From contig CANMSE010000002.1 in NCBI GenBank assembly GCA_947500555.1, positions 372,001 through 436,000 of the forward strand: 64,000 bases of DNA, given 5' to 3'. The notes under the pieces were generated by a model, which ran no database searches, had not been told where the DNA came from, and saw nothing but the letters and a program-made list of their open reading frames with translations. The stretch comes from an uncultured Fulvivirga sp. Its GTDB lineage: Bacteria > Bacteroidota > Bacteroidia > Cytophagales > Cyclobacteriaceae. Shown here piece after piece: positions 35,162 through 44,418 of this stretch (position 1 is its first letter; each line of letters opens with the position of its first letter). The translations under genes and the position numbers were made by a program.

Positions 35162-35866
35162 ATGAGAGATCAGTTTAAGTTCAAGCAGTTTTCCATTCAT
35201 CATGGCAATAGTTCCATGAAAGTAGGAACTGACGCTGTTTTGTTAGGTTCATGGGTCAAGGTAGACAATGATTTATCAATTTTGGACATTGGCACTGGTT
35301 GTGGAGTAATTGCTCTAATGATGGCTCAAAGAAATAAAAATGCCAAAGTAGTCGGGATTGAACCAGATCCGAACTCTGTAAAAGAAGCCATTGAAAACGT
35401 CTCTAAATCTCCATGGTCTGATAGGGTTGCTATACATAAAACAACTCTACAGAATTTTCAAACTAGTGATAGGTATGACCAAATAGTAAGTAATCCCCCC
35501 TATTTTGATAACGGCACACAAAGCCCTTTAGCAGGTAGATCGCGAGCAAGACATACCAGACAGCTGAATTTCAAAGAACTATTCCACTATTCCAATCAAC
35601 TACTTAAAGAACGAGGAACATTATCACTCGTATTACCCGCACTCGCCCTAAAAGACATCAAGCATCAAGCTGCTGAGCATTCGTTTAGCCTGATTAGAAA
35701 AATGGAATTTTATTCAAGAGCAAGGAATCCAATGGAACGCGTGTTGCTCACATTTTCAAAAGTGAATTCAGAATGTGCAGAAGAAATATTAATTCACTAT
35801 GACGATGGAAATAACTGGAGCGCTGACTATATTGAATTAACTAAAGACTTTTATCTAAAATTATAA
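35162..35866 (+). CDS. trmN6: tRNA1(Val) (adenine37-N6)-methyltransferase
   Basis: A 234-residue SAM-dependent methyltransferase. The SAM loop is ILDIGTGCGVIALMMA and the adenine-N6 catalytic motif is SNPPYF (NPPY type). The start MRDQFKFKQFSIHHGNSSMKVGTDAVLLG is typical of the TrmN6/YfiC family, which methylates A37 of tRNA1(Val). Its TAA overlaps the ATG of the following acetyltransferase gene by one base. Confidence 0.93.
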   Translation: MRDQFKFKQFSIHHGNSSMKVGTDAVLLGSWVKVDNDLSILDIGTGCGVIALMMAQRNKNAKVVGIEPDPNSVKEAIENVSKSPWSDRVAIHKTTLQNFQTSDRYDQIVSNPPYFDNGTQSPLAGRSRARHTRQLNFKELFHYSNQLLKERGTLSLVLPALALKDIKHQAAEHSFSLIRKMEFYSRARNPMERVLLTFSKVNSECAEEILIHYDDGNNWSADYIELTKDFYLKL

Positions 35867-36147
35867 TGGAAGTACAACACCAACAGGGAGACAGTAAAGG
35901 AGTATTCTTCATAGAAGATCAGGAAGGAAAAGCAGGAGAAATGACATACTCAAAGGCTGGAAATGATAAGTTTATTATTGATCATACAGAAGTAGAAGAA
36001 AGATATCGTGGCAAGCAGGTGGGTCTAAAATTAGTTGAAAGTGCTGTGAATTATGCCAGAACTAACAACATGAAAATCATGCCTTTATGTCCATTTGCTA
36101 AAAAGATGTTTGATAAGCATTCAGAGTTTGCAGATGTCCTTTGGTGA
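35866..36147 (+). CDS. small GNAT acetyltransferase (NATD1/YjdJ type)
   Basis: A 93-residue single-domain acetyltransferase: FIIDHTEVEERYRGKQVGLKLVESAV is the acetyl-CoA loop region and NNMKIMPLCPFAKKMFDKH is characteristic of the NATD1-like group. The substrate is unknown. It overlaps trmN6 by one base, so it is translationally coupled. Confidence 0.9.
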   Translation: MEVQHQQGDSKGVFFIEDQEGKAGEMTYSKAGNDKFIIDHTEVEERYRGKQVGLKLVESAVNYARTNNMKIMPLCPFAKKMFDKHSEFADVLW

Positions 36148-36204
36148 GTGCAGGAGCTTATCAACTTTAGTTTTAATCAATTTCATCAAGTATATTTGAT
36201 TACG

Positions 36205-36234
36205 CTTTTAGAGCCTTTTGATGCTCTCTAAAAG
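36205..36234 (+). terminator. hairpin between acetyltransferase and RRM genes
   Basis: Perfect 9-bp arms CTTTTAGAG / CTCTAAAAG with a 12-nt loop, starting 58 bp after the acetyltransferase stop and ending 29 bp before the RRM start. It lacks a U tract, so it may be a leader structure of the RNA-binding protein gene instead of a terminator. Confidence 0.4.
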
Positions 36235-36262
36235 TATGAATTAGAATCAACCACTTTGTAGA

Positions 36263-36508
36263 ATGAATATTTTTGTAGCAAAACTCAATTTTAGAACAAC
36301 AAGCGAAGAGCTTCAAAAGCACTTCGAGGCCTTTGGAGAAGTATCGTCAGCCAAGGTTATAATGGATAGGGATACTCAACGCTCAAAAGGATTTGGCTTT
36401 GTCGAAATGCCTGATGATGCCGCAGCTGAAGAGGCTATTCAAGCTTTGAATGAGACAGAGTTTGATGAAAGAACAATTGTTGTTAAGAAGGCTAATCCAA
36501 GAACTTAG
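36263..36508 (+). CDS. RRM-type RNA-binding protein
   Basis: An 81-residue single RNA-recognition-motif protein: IFVAKLNF is RNP-2 and KGFGFVEM is RNP-1, with aromatic residues in place for RNA stacking. Such glycine-tail-free small RRMs are common in Bacteroidota and cyanobacteria, often cold- or stress-induced, and may act as RNA chaperones in these phyla. The hairpin upstream could permit autoregulation (inference). Confidence 0.95.
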   Translation: MNIFVAKLNFRTTSEELQKHFEAFGEVSSAKVIMDRDTQRSKGFGFVEMPDDAAAEEAIQALNETEFDERTIVVKKANPRT

Positions 36509-36625
36509 TTACTAATTTTTCGATTCTAGCAAATAATCACATTCCACTACGTAACAATTAATGTTAAAACATTGATTATTACTGTATCAAGTGTTAAAGG
36601 CCATTACATTGACTGACTTATTAAA

Positions 36626-37078
36626 ATGAGATTTGAGGACGAGATAAAACAGCAGAAATTCAAAAGTCAGCAACATAAAGCTATCCTTAATCTACTCTTC
36701 ACTTCTGGTTGGATAACCAACAAGCACAAAGATTTTTTCAAGAAGTTTGACTTAACCCCGCAGCAGTACAACGTTCTGCGCATTTTAAGGGGCCAACACC
36801 CTGAGTCAATATCAACCTCAGAAATTAAACTGCGAATGCTTGATAAGAATTCTGACACCTCTAGAATTGTTGATAGACTGGCTCTTAAAAAATTAGTGAC
36901 TAAAACAGTGTGCCCGGCAGATCGTAGATTAGTTGATGTGGTTATTTCTAAAAAAGGACTTAAACTTCTAGCCGATATGGATGCTGAAACTGATGAACTA
37001 GATCGTGGTATCGGCCTAAATGATGATGAAGCTAGGAGTTTAAATGAATTACTTGATAAAATGAGAAGCTCATTATAA
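36626..37078 (+). CDS. MarR-family transcriptional regulator
   Basis: A 150-residue winged-helix regulator. LTPQQYNVLRILRGQHPESISTSEIKLRMLDKNSDTSRIVDRLALKKLV spans the helix-turn-helix, and CPADRRLVDVVISKKG the wing with its typical DRR. It probably senses a small phenolic or oxidative ligand. No obvious target is adjacent: upstream is the RRM gene and downstream genes face the other way. Confidence 0.9.
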   Translation: MRFEDEIKQQKFKSQQHKAILNLLFTSGWITNKHKDFFKKFDLTPQQYNVLRILRGQHPESISTSEIKLRMLDKNSDTSRIVDRLALKKLVTKTVCPADRRLVDVVISKKGLKLLADMDAETDELDRGIGLNDDEARSLNELLDKMRSSL

Positions 37079-37090
37079 CGTTTGACTGAA

Positions 37091-39898
37091 TCACTTCTTT
37101 ATCACGACTCTTTGACTAACGACCCTTTCACTAGTAAAAACTTGTATGAGATAAAAACCGTTTGGTAAATCCCTATGTCGCAAGATTACATTGTGTGAAT
37201 CAACTTGCTGATTAGCTAGCTCTCTTCCATTAATATCAAAAATCTTATAGGAACTAATTAATTCATCGTGCGAACTCATATAAAATATGCCCGATGAAGG
37301 GTTAGGCGCAATTAAGAATTCCCTTGTGCCTTCAAATTCAGTTGACGTAATTTGAGCACTAGGTACAACTGTTACCGTATTAGAAAAATTAGAATATAAA
37401 TTACTTGATTTAGCTCTTACTTTGTAATAATATTTTAATTCCGGAATTATATTAGTGTCGATATAGCTACTTTCATCTTCATTAACTTCAGCAAGCAAAG
37501 TATAGTCATTTTGTGAATCGCTTCTGAAAATTTCAAATGCTGATTCAAAAGAATTATCAGACCAATTCAATTCAACACCTTTCAAAACATTGAACTTACC
37601 AGTAAGATTCGATGGAGTACTCAAAGGGTTAATATTCAATTTTATCACATTATAACACTGATTATCGCCTAAGCCCAAAAAGCTTCCATAAAGTAAAAAA
37701 CTATTATCACTAATTAATTTAATTCCATTGATAAATGGATTGGAAAAATTCTCCACAAAAGGAAAAGCAAACCTTTCGGGAAATGAATCCGAAAAAGTCT
37801 TAAAATCATAATTGAATTCTCCATCAGTTTCACCCGTTAGACTTACCTTAATAAGCCCATTGGTTTCGATATTGTTTAAAGATTCCATATTACCGCCAAG
37901 AAGCATGGAATTATTTCCAATTGGATAAATTGTAGTAATGTAACCTTCCTTTACTTCAATAGCTTCTTCATCTTTTATAAATCCATTCTCATCGAATTGT
38001 AATAACGGGCTGGCATTGGGCCTATTAAAAGAGGCTGCCATAATAGACTGGTCTGGCATTATTTCAACTTCAATAACATCGAGTCCGGAAAAATCATAAG
38101 ATCGATCAAACTCTTCATGAATACTTCCATCCATATTGAGCTTTACAATTTCTCCTCCTTTAAAATCACTATTAAAGTCATAGTCACATGCTAGAAGAAT
38201 TTTAGAATTATCGAACATCTCAATATCACGTACCCAAGTATCTGTAGGAAGAACTTTCAGGCTGCTAAAAGAAAAATCTATAACTCCTGATTTATTAAAC
38301 TTTGCAATACCATTTAACTCAACATCAGAATGCTCGAAAATACCTCCAACAATTATGTCATTCTCAGGTGTAAAATGAATATCTGAAACACCATATGAAT
38401 AATACTTAATTTGAATTTCCGGATTAAATGTATTATCCAAGTTTCCCTGTGGACTAATTTTTACAAGCCCTTCTCTAGGCATAGAACTAAAACTATCAAA
38501 ACTTCCTCCTACGAGGATATCACTTTCATTATTGACTTTTATAACGTTTACTTTTTGGTTAGGTCCCGAACCCATATTTATATGGAAATCCTTATTTACA
38601 GAACCATTAGAATTTATCATGGCCAAATAGTTAGCATCAAAATCATTGACACTAATAAAGTCTCCTCCAATAATAACTCTTCCATCAGATAATGATTCAG
38701 CAGAATTAATTGATGCTTTTCCTCCTAATTTTGAGTTAAAGACAGTTGGATTACCAAACTCATCAATTTTTGTCAACCCATAAGACTTAAAACCATTGTA
38801 AGATGATTGGTCTGCTCCGAAGTAAAGTTCGTTATTAGGAGATATACCTAAAGCAGGAATATTAACAAATTGTACAGAAGAAGCGTGCATTTTCAGTGTA
38901 CCCTGAGAAAAATCATTATCGATTGTACCATCCTCATTAATTCTTGCCACCTTATATTCAAAAAAATCTCGACCAGTAAGAACAATTTTTCCATTCATAT
39001 CTTTGATTGCCTTTAACACATCTACTCTGCTAAAAAAAGATGTTGTAATGCCCTGCAACTCAAACTTTGGGTCAATACTACCATTTGGCAATATTTTAGC
39101 TAAACCATTGGCTTTTTTTTCTTGAATTTTTTCAAAACTACCACATATGATTAAGGTTTCATCTGGCATTTCTATGATAGAATTAATCCATGGAAAGTTA
39201 TTTTTAACAAAGCCTGAACCAAAGTCGAAATTTAGATCAAAGGAGCCATCTGAGTTCAATAAAACTAAATTATTAATTTGAATTGAGTTAAATTGAGTAA
39301 ACCTCCCCCCAATAGCAATTTTATCATTTGCTAACACCTTCATATCACTGCTCACATTATTGACTAAGTCAGCGCCTAGATTATTATTAAAACTATTATC
39401 TAAACTACCATCTTCATGTAGCCTTGCAATTCCTACTTCATTAGACTTTGACAAAACGATTAACTTACCACTAGATTGCATTTCAACATCTAAAGCTGAA
39501 GTGATTCCTGAATGTAACCTAAAAGTATTATCAATCTGCCCGTCATAATCCATTCTAATTATATCATCGCTATCATCAAAATCTCCAGCTAGATAAATGT
39601 GGTTAGTGATGTTATCGTATAATACATCATAAAGTTGCCCTTTAGGGAAGCTAGAATGATCAAAACTATTGTCATAACTTCCATCCGGATTAAGCCTAAC
39701 AATTCCATCTATTAAAATATCTCTAGTCATAGTAATGTCACCACTAACGATTAGCTTGCCATCGGGTAAAACAAAAACTTGATGTACTCTTGGTAAACCT
39801 TTTACCAGAGGCAGAAAAGATTCATCAATTACCTGGGATTCAACACACTTAGGTGCAATAAGAATAAATAAGAATAAAACATGCCATTTGATTTTCAT
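37091..39898 (-). CDS. T9SS-secreted delta-60 repeat protein
   Basis: A 935-residue secreted protein. The signal peptide is WHVLFLFILIAPKCVES. About a dozen delta-60 (uncharacterised beta-propeller-like) repeats follow, each with a phrase like KILPNGSIDPKF or LNPDGSYDNSF. Near 780-860 is a fibronectin type III-like domain (LNWSDNSFESAFEIFRS). The C-terminus (LIAPNPSSGIFYM... GFYLIQVFTSERVV) is a type A type IX secretion sorting domain, cleaved when the protein is exported to the surface. Its ligand is unknown; similar proteins may be adhesins or surface-layer components. Confidence 0.92.
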   Translation of the reverse strand: MKIKWHVLFLFILIAPKCVESQVIDESFLPLVKGLPRVHQVFVLPDGKLIVSGDITMTRDILIDGIVRLNPDGSYDNSFDHSSFPKGQLYDVLYDNITNHIYLAGDFDDSDDIIRMDYDGQIDNTFRLHSGITSALDVEMQSSGKLIVLSKSNEVGIARLHEDGSLDNSFNNNLGADLVNNVSSDMKVLANDKIAIGGRFTQFNSIQINNLVLLNSDGSFDLNFDFGSGFVKNNFPWINSIIEMPDETLIICGSFEKIQEKKANGLAKILPNGSIDPKFELQGITTSFFSRVDVLKAIKDMNGKIVLTGRDFFEYKVARINEDGTIDNDFSQGTLKMHASSVQFVNIPALGISPNNELYFGADQSSYNGFKSYGLTKIDEFGNPTVFNSKLGGKASINSAESLSDGRVIIGGDFISVNDFDANYLAMINSNGSVNKDFHINMGSGPNQKVNVIKVNNESDILVGGSFDSFSSMPREGLVKISPQGNLDNTFNPEIQIKYYSYGVSDIHFTPENDIIVGGIFEHSDVELNGIAKFNKSGVIDFSFSSLKVLPTDTWVRDIEMFDNSKILLACDYDFNSDFKGGEIVKLNMDGSIHEEFDRSYDFSGLDVIEVEIMPDQSIMAASFNRPNASPLLQFDENGFIKDEEAIEVKEGYITTIYPIGNNSMLLGGNMESLNNIETNGLIKVSLTGETDGEFNYDFKTFSDSFPERFAFPFVENFSNPFINGIKLISDNSFLLYGSFLGLGDNQCYNVIKLNINPLSTPSNLTGKFNVLKGVELNWSDNSFESAFEIFRSDSQNDYTLLAEVNEDESSYIDTNIIPELKYYYKVRAKSSNLYSNFSNTVTVVPSAQITSTEFEGTREFLIAPNPSSGIFYMSSHDELISSYKIFDINGRELANQQVDSHNVILRHRDLPNGFYLIQVFTSERVVSQRVVIKK

Positions 39899-39962
39899 TA
39901 CTTTTTTTTGCTCAAAAATACCTTTAGGTAATATTGATTACTACTGATACGGTAAAATAATT

Positions 39963-41297
39963 TTATCTTGTTGTAGTCTCAACCCTCCATGCTACACCAA
40001 TAAGTATAATAGAAGCTATGCAGGCTATTACCAGAGTTATAAAACCTCCCTCCCAGCCCAATTGATCTACTATAGCACCCATGGCAATATTGGCAAAAAC
40101 CGCTCCGCCCAAATAACCAAACAAACCTGTAAATCCTGCTGCTGTACCTGCGGCTTTTTTAGGAACCAGGTCCAATGCATGAACTCCTATCAACATCACC
40201 GGTCCATAAATCAAAAAGCCTATTCCAACTAGTGCCAGACTGTCTACAATAGGTTGACCAACCGGATTCTTCCAATAAATGATCACAAAAATAAGAACCA
40301 AAACCATGTAAATAATACTTACAGGGCCACGTTTACCTTTGAACCATTTATCACTAATTACACCAGCTATAACAGTTCCAGGTATACCCGCCCACTCATA
40401 AAGGAAATAGGCCCAGCCCGTTTCCGACATACTGAACTCCTTAGCTTCTGATAAATAGGTAGGAGCCCAATCAAGTACACCATACCTTACTAAATAAACA
40501 AAGGCATTGGCTATAGCTATATACCATAGCAGTTTATTATTAAAAACGTGGTCAAAGAAAATCTCTTTGGCAGAGATTGGTTTCTCATCCTCCTCTTTGG
40601 AATATTTTTCAGGATAGTCATTCTTATATTCTTCAATAGGCGGTAAACCACAAACAGCTGGCCTGTCACGTATTAAGATGTATGCAATAAGCGCAATAAC
40701 CAAGGCAATAAATCCCGGTAGGTAAAACTTCGCATGCCAATCTCCGAAAAGGGCCATACCAAGAATGGCCAATGGCCCTATCAAACCTCCACCTATATTG
40801 TGGGCCAGGTTCCAAAAAGACATTTTGGTACCTCTTTCCTTAATTGAGAACCAATGCACCATCACTCTGCCACTAGGAGGCCAACCCATTCCCTGGAACC
40901 AGCCATTAAGTAGTAATAACATAAACATGATGGCAACTGATGAAGTCGCAAATGGCACTAGACCCATCGTAATCATTATCAAACCGGAAAGAGCTAGTCC
41001 GATGGACATGAATTTACGTGCATCGCTACGATCTGATACATTGCCCATCAAAAATTTGCTTAATCCATAGGCAATAGAAACCCCGGACAATGCAAAACCT
41101 AACTGAGTTTTCGTAAACCCTTCTTCCAATAGATCAGGCATGGCAAGGGAGAAGTTCTTTCTCACCAGGTAATAACCTGCATACCCAATGAATATACCTG
41201 CAAAAACCTGGAAACGAAGTTTCTTGTAATCGGAATCTACCTGCTCTTTAGGTACAAGCGGAGCATCCGGTTGTCTGGAAAAAGGATTAAAACTCAA
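39963..41297 (-). CDS. MFS transporter, organophosphate:phosphate antiporter family (GlpT-like)
   Basis: A 444-residue, 12-helix transporter. The N-terminus [25 protein letters not shown] and motif [22 protein letters not shown] (here [18 protein letters not shown]) are typical of the OPA family that exchanges glycerol-3-phosphate or sugar phosphates for phosphate. The start codon appears to be TTG, since no ATG exists further upstream in frame and the first internal Met is inside the first helix. Substrate choice between glycerol-3-phosphate and hexose phosphate cannot be decided. Confidence 0.85.
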   Translation of the reverse strand: MSFNPFSRQPDAPLVPKEQVDSDYKKLRFQVFAGIFIGYAGYYLVRKNFSLAMPDLLEEGFTKTQLGFALSGVSIAYGLSKFLMGNVSDRSDARKFMSIGLALSGLIMITMGLVPFATSSVAIMFMLLLLNGWFQGMGWPPSGRVMVHWFSIKERGTKMSFWNLAHNIGGGLIGPLAILGMALFGDWHAKFYLPGFIALVIALIAYILIRDRPAVCGLPPIEEYKNDYPEKYSKEEDEKPISAKEIFFDHVFNNKLLWYIAIANAFVYLVRYGVLDWAPTYLSEAKEFSMSETGWAYFLYEWAGIPGTVIAGVISDKWFKGKRGPVSIIYMVLVLIFVIIYWKNPVGQPIVDSLALVGIGFLIYGPVMLIGVHALDLVPKKAAGTAAGFTGLFGYLGGAVFANIAMGAIVDQLGWEGGFITLVIACIASIILIGVAWRVETTTR

Positions 41298-41346
41298 AAA
41301 AGATAATGTCTATAAAAGAAATGAAAGTAGGCAATTCTATTCTTCC

Positions 41347-43074
41347 CTACAACCTATCCAACTCTCCTTTCACAAACTGCATTAGCTCCTTAATATAGTC
41401 TTTACTGAAATCGAATTTAATATTGGCCGCTTCATAAACCTCAGGGATAGATTTAGTATAACCCAGTTTTAGCGCGTCCATATAACCTTGAAGGCCTTTT
41501 TGTCGATCCTCTTTAAAGTTCTTCCAAACAGCTACTGCCCCAAGTTGAGCCATCCCATACTCGATGTAATAGAATGGTACCTCATACAAATGCAGTTGCT
41601 TCTGCCACAGATACTTTTTGTTTTCTTCCAGCTCTGACCAATCTGTGATATTATCGTTAAATGACTCAAAAATCTCCAACCAAGCAGTGTGCCTCTCTTC
41701 TTCCGTATGATTTGCATTTTCATAAATCCAATGTTGGAATTTGTCGATAGTAGCAACCCATGGCAGAGTTTCTATGATCTGCTCCAAATGCTCTTGTTTA
41801 GCTCTTTTAAGATCCTCAGCATTATCAAAGAACAAATCCCAGTGATCCATAGAGATCAGCTCCATACTCATAGAAGCGAGTTCTGCCACTTCAGAAGGGG
41901 TATGCTTAAAATCACTTAGCTCTAAGTCCATCGTCAAAAAGGAATGCACGGCATGACCACCTTCATGAAGTATGGTAATCATGTCACGGTGAGTTGAAGT
42001 CGCATTCATAAAGATAAATGGAACTCCTATTTCAGATAATGGATAGTTATAACCCCCGGGAGCTTTCCCTTTTCTTGACTCCAGGTCAAGGTGACCCATT
42101 TCATTCATAATAGCTAGACACTGGCCCAAGAACGGATCGAGTTTACTAAAACACTCAATAGTCTTATTGGTGAGATCAGCACTTGTTTCAAAAGGTTTCA
42201 ATGCCTCTCTGTTCTGAGGATCAACTGCCTTATCCCAAGGCTTCAGCTTATCAACTCCTAGCTGCTTTTTCCTCTCCAGAGCCAAGTCATTAAGCATAGG
42301 AACGACCTCCTCTTTTACCGATGCGTGAAAATCAAAGCAATCCTTTGGAGAATAGTCAAAACGACCCATGGCCTTGAACATATAGTCTCTGAAATTATCA
42401 AATCCGGAATTCTTGGCCACTTGATCTCTGAGCTCAATGAGTTTGGTATACAGCTCATCAAATTTGTTCTTATCAGTCAACCTTCTATTGGTGATCTGAT
42501 GATAGACCGACTCTCTCAGTTCTCTATCTGGAGATTGTAGCTTTACAGCTGCCTGTTGCAATGTCAATTCTTTGCCATCAATCTCAACAGTCATAGCACC
42601 ACTCAACTGGCCATACTTTTGAGTCTCGGTTTGTATCTCAGTATTCAGTGGAATATTCTCTTCTCTAAAGATTTCGATATCCTTTCGCATCTCACGAATC
42701 ATAATATCAAAACCTGTCTCATTTTCAAGAGCTGATATATGTTCCGAACCAATAGCTTTTTTATTCAATCGATCTGATATAGGAGCTATTTTAGGTTGAA
42801 TTTCCTGAACAAAGTATTGATAGGCCTTATTATACTCTTCGTTATCAGTATAACGAGTCATATTAATATATCGCCAACCTGCATCTTCAGAAAGTATAGA
42901 CTCTAATTCACTTCTATCTTTGAACCACTTTCTAAGATCCTCAGCGCTACTAACTTCTCGTTGTTCAAGGTCTTCGAAATAAGTCTGTAGCCCTTCCCAA
43001 TGGTCTACTTTAAAATCTTCGGGCACAAATTTACGGTCAGGCCTTGAAGGAATCTTTACTGATTCTATATTCAT
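41347..43074 (-). CDS. M3-family oligoendopeptidase
   Basis: A 575-residue zinc peptidase (PepF/thimet group). The active site is LHEGGHAVHSF, His370-Glu371-xx-His374, followed at about residue 395 by SEVAELASMSMEL for the third ligand. Length and C-terminal YGMAQLGAVAVWK are typical. It degrades short peptides in the cytoplasm. Its ATG overlaps the stop of a small upstream coiled-coil gene by 4 bp (ATGA), suggesting coupled translation. Confidence 0.93.
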   Translation of the reverse strand: MNIESVKIPSRPDRKFVPEDFKVDHWEGLQTYFEDLEQREVSSAEDLRKWFKDRSELESILSEDAGWRYINMTRYTDNEEYNKAYQYFVQEIQPKIAPISDRLNKKAIGSEHISALENETGFDIMIREMRKDIEIFREENIPLNTEIQTETQKYGQLSGAMTVEIDGKELTLQQAAVKLQSPDRELRESVYHQITNRRLTDKNKFDELYTKLIELRDQVAKNSGFDNFRDYMFKAMGRFDYSPKDCFDFHASVKEEVVPMLNDLALERKKQLGVDKLKPWDKAVDPQNREALKPFETSADLTNKTIECFSKLDPFLGQCLAIMNEMGHLDLESRKGKAPGGYNYPLSEIGVPFIFMNATSTHRDMITILHEGGHAVHSFLTMDLELSDFKHTPSEVAELASMSMELISMDHWDLFFDNAEDLKRAKQEHLEQIIETLPWVATIDKFQHWIYENANHTEEERHTAWLEIFESFNDNITDWSELEENKKYLWQKQLHLYEVPFYYIEYGMAQLGAVAVWKNFKEDRQKGLQGYMDALKLGYTKSIPEVYEAANIKFDFSKDYIKELMQFVKGELDRL

Positions 43075-43226
43075 AAATCCAAATGCTTTTCGATATTCCC
43101 AATCCTTTTCTTTACACTATTCATCTCTTTAACAGCTTTTTCAAGGCCATCAAAACCCTCTCTTAGGTAACTTACTTTTGCATCTATCACATTGATACTT
43201 CTTTTCAATTTTCGAATTTCATCCAT
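43071..43226 (-). CDS. small coiled-coil protein coupled to the M3 peptidase (51 aa)
   Basis: An ATG frame of 51 codons encodes a helical peptide (MDEIRKLKRSINVIDAKVSY... AVKEMNSVKKRIGNIEKHLDL) with heptad-like Ile/Leu spacing. It is too short for ordinary ORF cut-offs. Its TGA overlaps the M3 peptidase ATG as ATGA. This exact arrangement, together with the composition, supports a real gene that is translated with the peptidase and may be its regulator. I recognise no family. Confidence 0.65.
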   Translation of the reverse strand: MDEIRKLKRSINVIDAKVSYLREGFDGLEKAVKEMNSVKKRIGNIEKHLDL

Positions 43227-43302
43227 GAATAATAGGCTTACATATTACTTCAATTTACAATTTTAGAGTGTAAATAATTCCATTTATGGCTGCTGAATAT
43301 AG

Positions 43303-44415
43303 TTAACCAATCTCAATGACCACATCATCAGTCAGGGGATGACCAACGCAGGTAAGGACATAACCTTCCTCAAGCTCAGCTTCGGATAATCCTTCTTCCT
43401 CATCGAGTTTCACTTTACCAGACATACATTTTCCTCTACACGCTGTACACAAACCACTTTGACAGGAGTAAGGCAAATCAATTCCCAAATCAAGGGCCGT
43501 TTCAAGAATAGTACTATCGGGCTCCACAGTAAATTTGTGTTCATCCCCATCATAGATTACGGTAACTTCCTGGCTCACTACTTCCCCACTACCGGCATCG
43601 GTCTTTTCTGCTTTATCAATGGTGCCAGCAACAAAACTCTCTTTGAATATGATATTCTTCGGAATATTTTGCTCAGCCAATAGGTTTTCCACGTTTTTCA
43701 TCATTCCTTCAGGACCACACATCAGGTAGGTGGTTTTATCCAATCCCCAATCAGGAATACGCTCCATAATTTTCACGAGCATATCATGGTTTAGTAAACC
43801 ACTATGCCCCTGCCAGTTCATAGGAGCATCATCTAAAATATGAATCACATGTAGCCTACCTTCAAAATCCGTTTGCATTTGATCCAACGTGTTTTTAAAA
43901 ATGATGCTATCGATATCCCTGTTGCAATAGATTAAGGAACAAATGCTATCCGGTTCCTGATGAAGTAGTGATTTGATGATCGACATCATTGGAGTAATCC
44001 CACTTCCGCCTGCGAAAAGCATTAGATGCCGCTTGTTGGTGGAAACATACTCAGTGGTAAATACGCCCATTGGCTCCATCACTTTAAGTGTGTCACCAGC
44101 ATTTAGATTGTCAGGCAGCCAATTGGACATAACTCCTCCATCAACTCGCTTTACTGTCACTGCCAGGTCTTTATCTACAAATGGAGATGAACATAATGAA
44201 TATGCTCTACGCACTTCTTTTCCATTGATGTTAGTAATCAGTGTTAAGAATTGCCCTGACTTATATGAAATAGGCTCATCAGGTTGGTTGAATACCAGAC
44301 TTATGGCATCCTTTGTTTCATTAACAATTTCATTTATCGTCAGATCATAGTACTTACTACCACCTGCAGATTTTTTATCTCCTTCTTTGTTCTTTTTAAA
44401 AAAGCTGAATGCCAT
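43303..44415 (-). CDS. ferredoxin-type flavin reductase (PaaE-like: FAD, NAD(P)H, 2Fe-2S)
   Basis: A 370-residue oxidoreductase. An FAD domain (RRAYSLCSSP, about residue 70), an NAD(P) domain (FAGGSGITPMMSIIKSLL), and a C-terminal plant-type 2Fe-2S ferredoxin (SCQSGLCTACRGKC with Cys spaced C-x4-C-x2-C and a later C) form the class IB reductase layout of PaaE-like proteins. They pass electrons from NAD(P)H to oxygenases or hydroxylases; the partner here is unknown. The DUF5916 gene ends 3 bp before its start, so both are in one operon. Confidence 0.92.
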   Translation of the reverse strand: MAFSFFKKNKEGDKKSAGGSKYYDLTINEIVNETKDAISLVFNQPDEPISYKSGQFLTLITNINGKEVRRAYSLCSSPFVDKDLAVTVKRVDGGVMSNWLPDNLNAGDTLKVMEPMGVFTTEYVSTNKRHLMLFAGGSGITPMMSIIKSLLHQEPDSICSLIYCNRDIDSIIFKNTLDQMQTDFEGRLHVIHILDDAPMNWQGHSGLLNHDMLVKIMERIPDWGLDKTTYLMCGPEGMMKNVENLLAEQNIPKNIIFKESFVAGTIDKAEKTDAGSGEVVSQEVTVIYDGDEHKFTVEPDSTILETALDLGIDLPYSCQSGLCTACRGKCMSGKVKLDEEEGLSEAELEEGYVLTCVGHPLTDDVVIEIG

Positions 44416-44418
44416 AAA

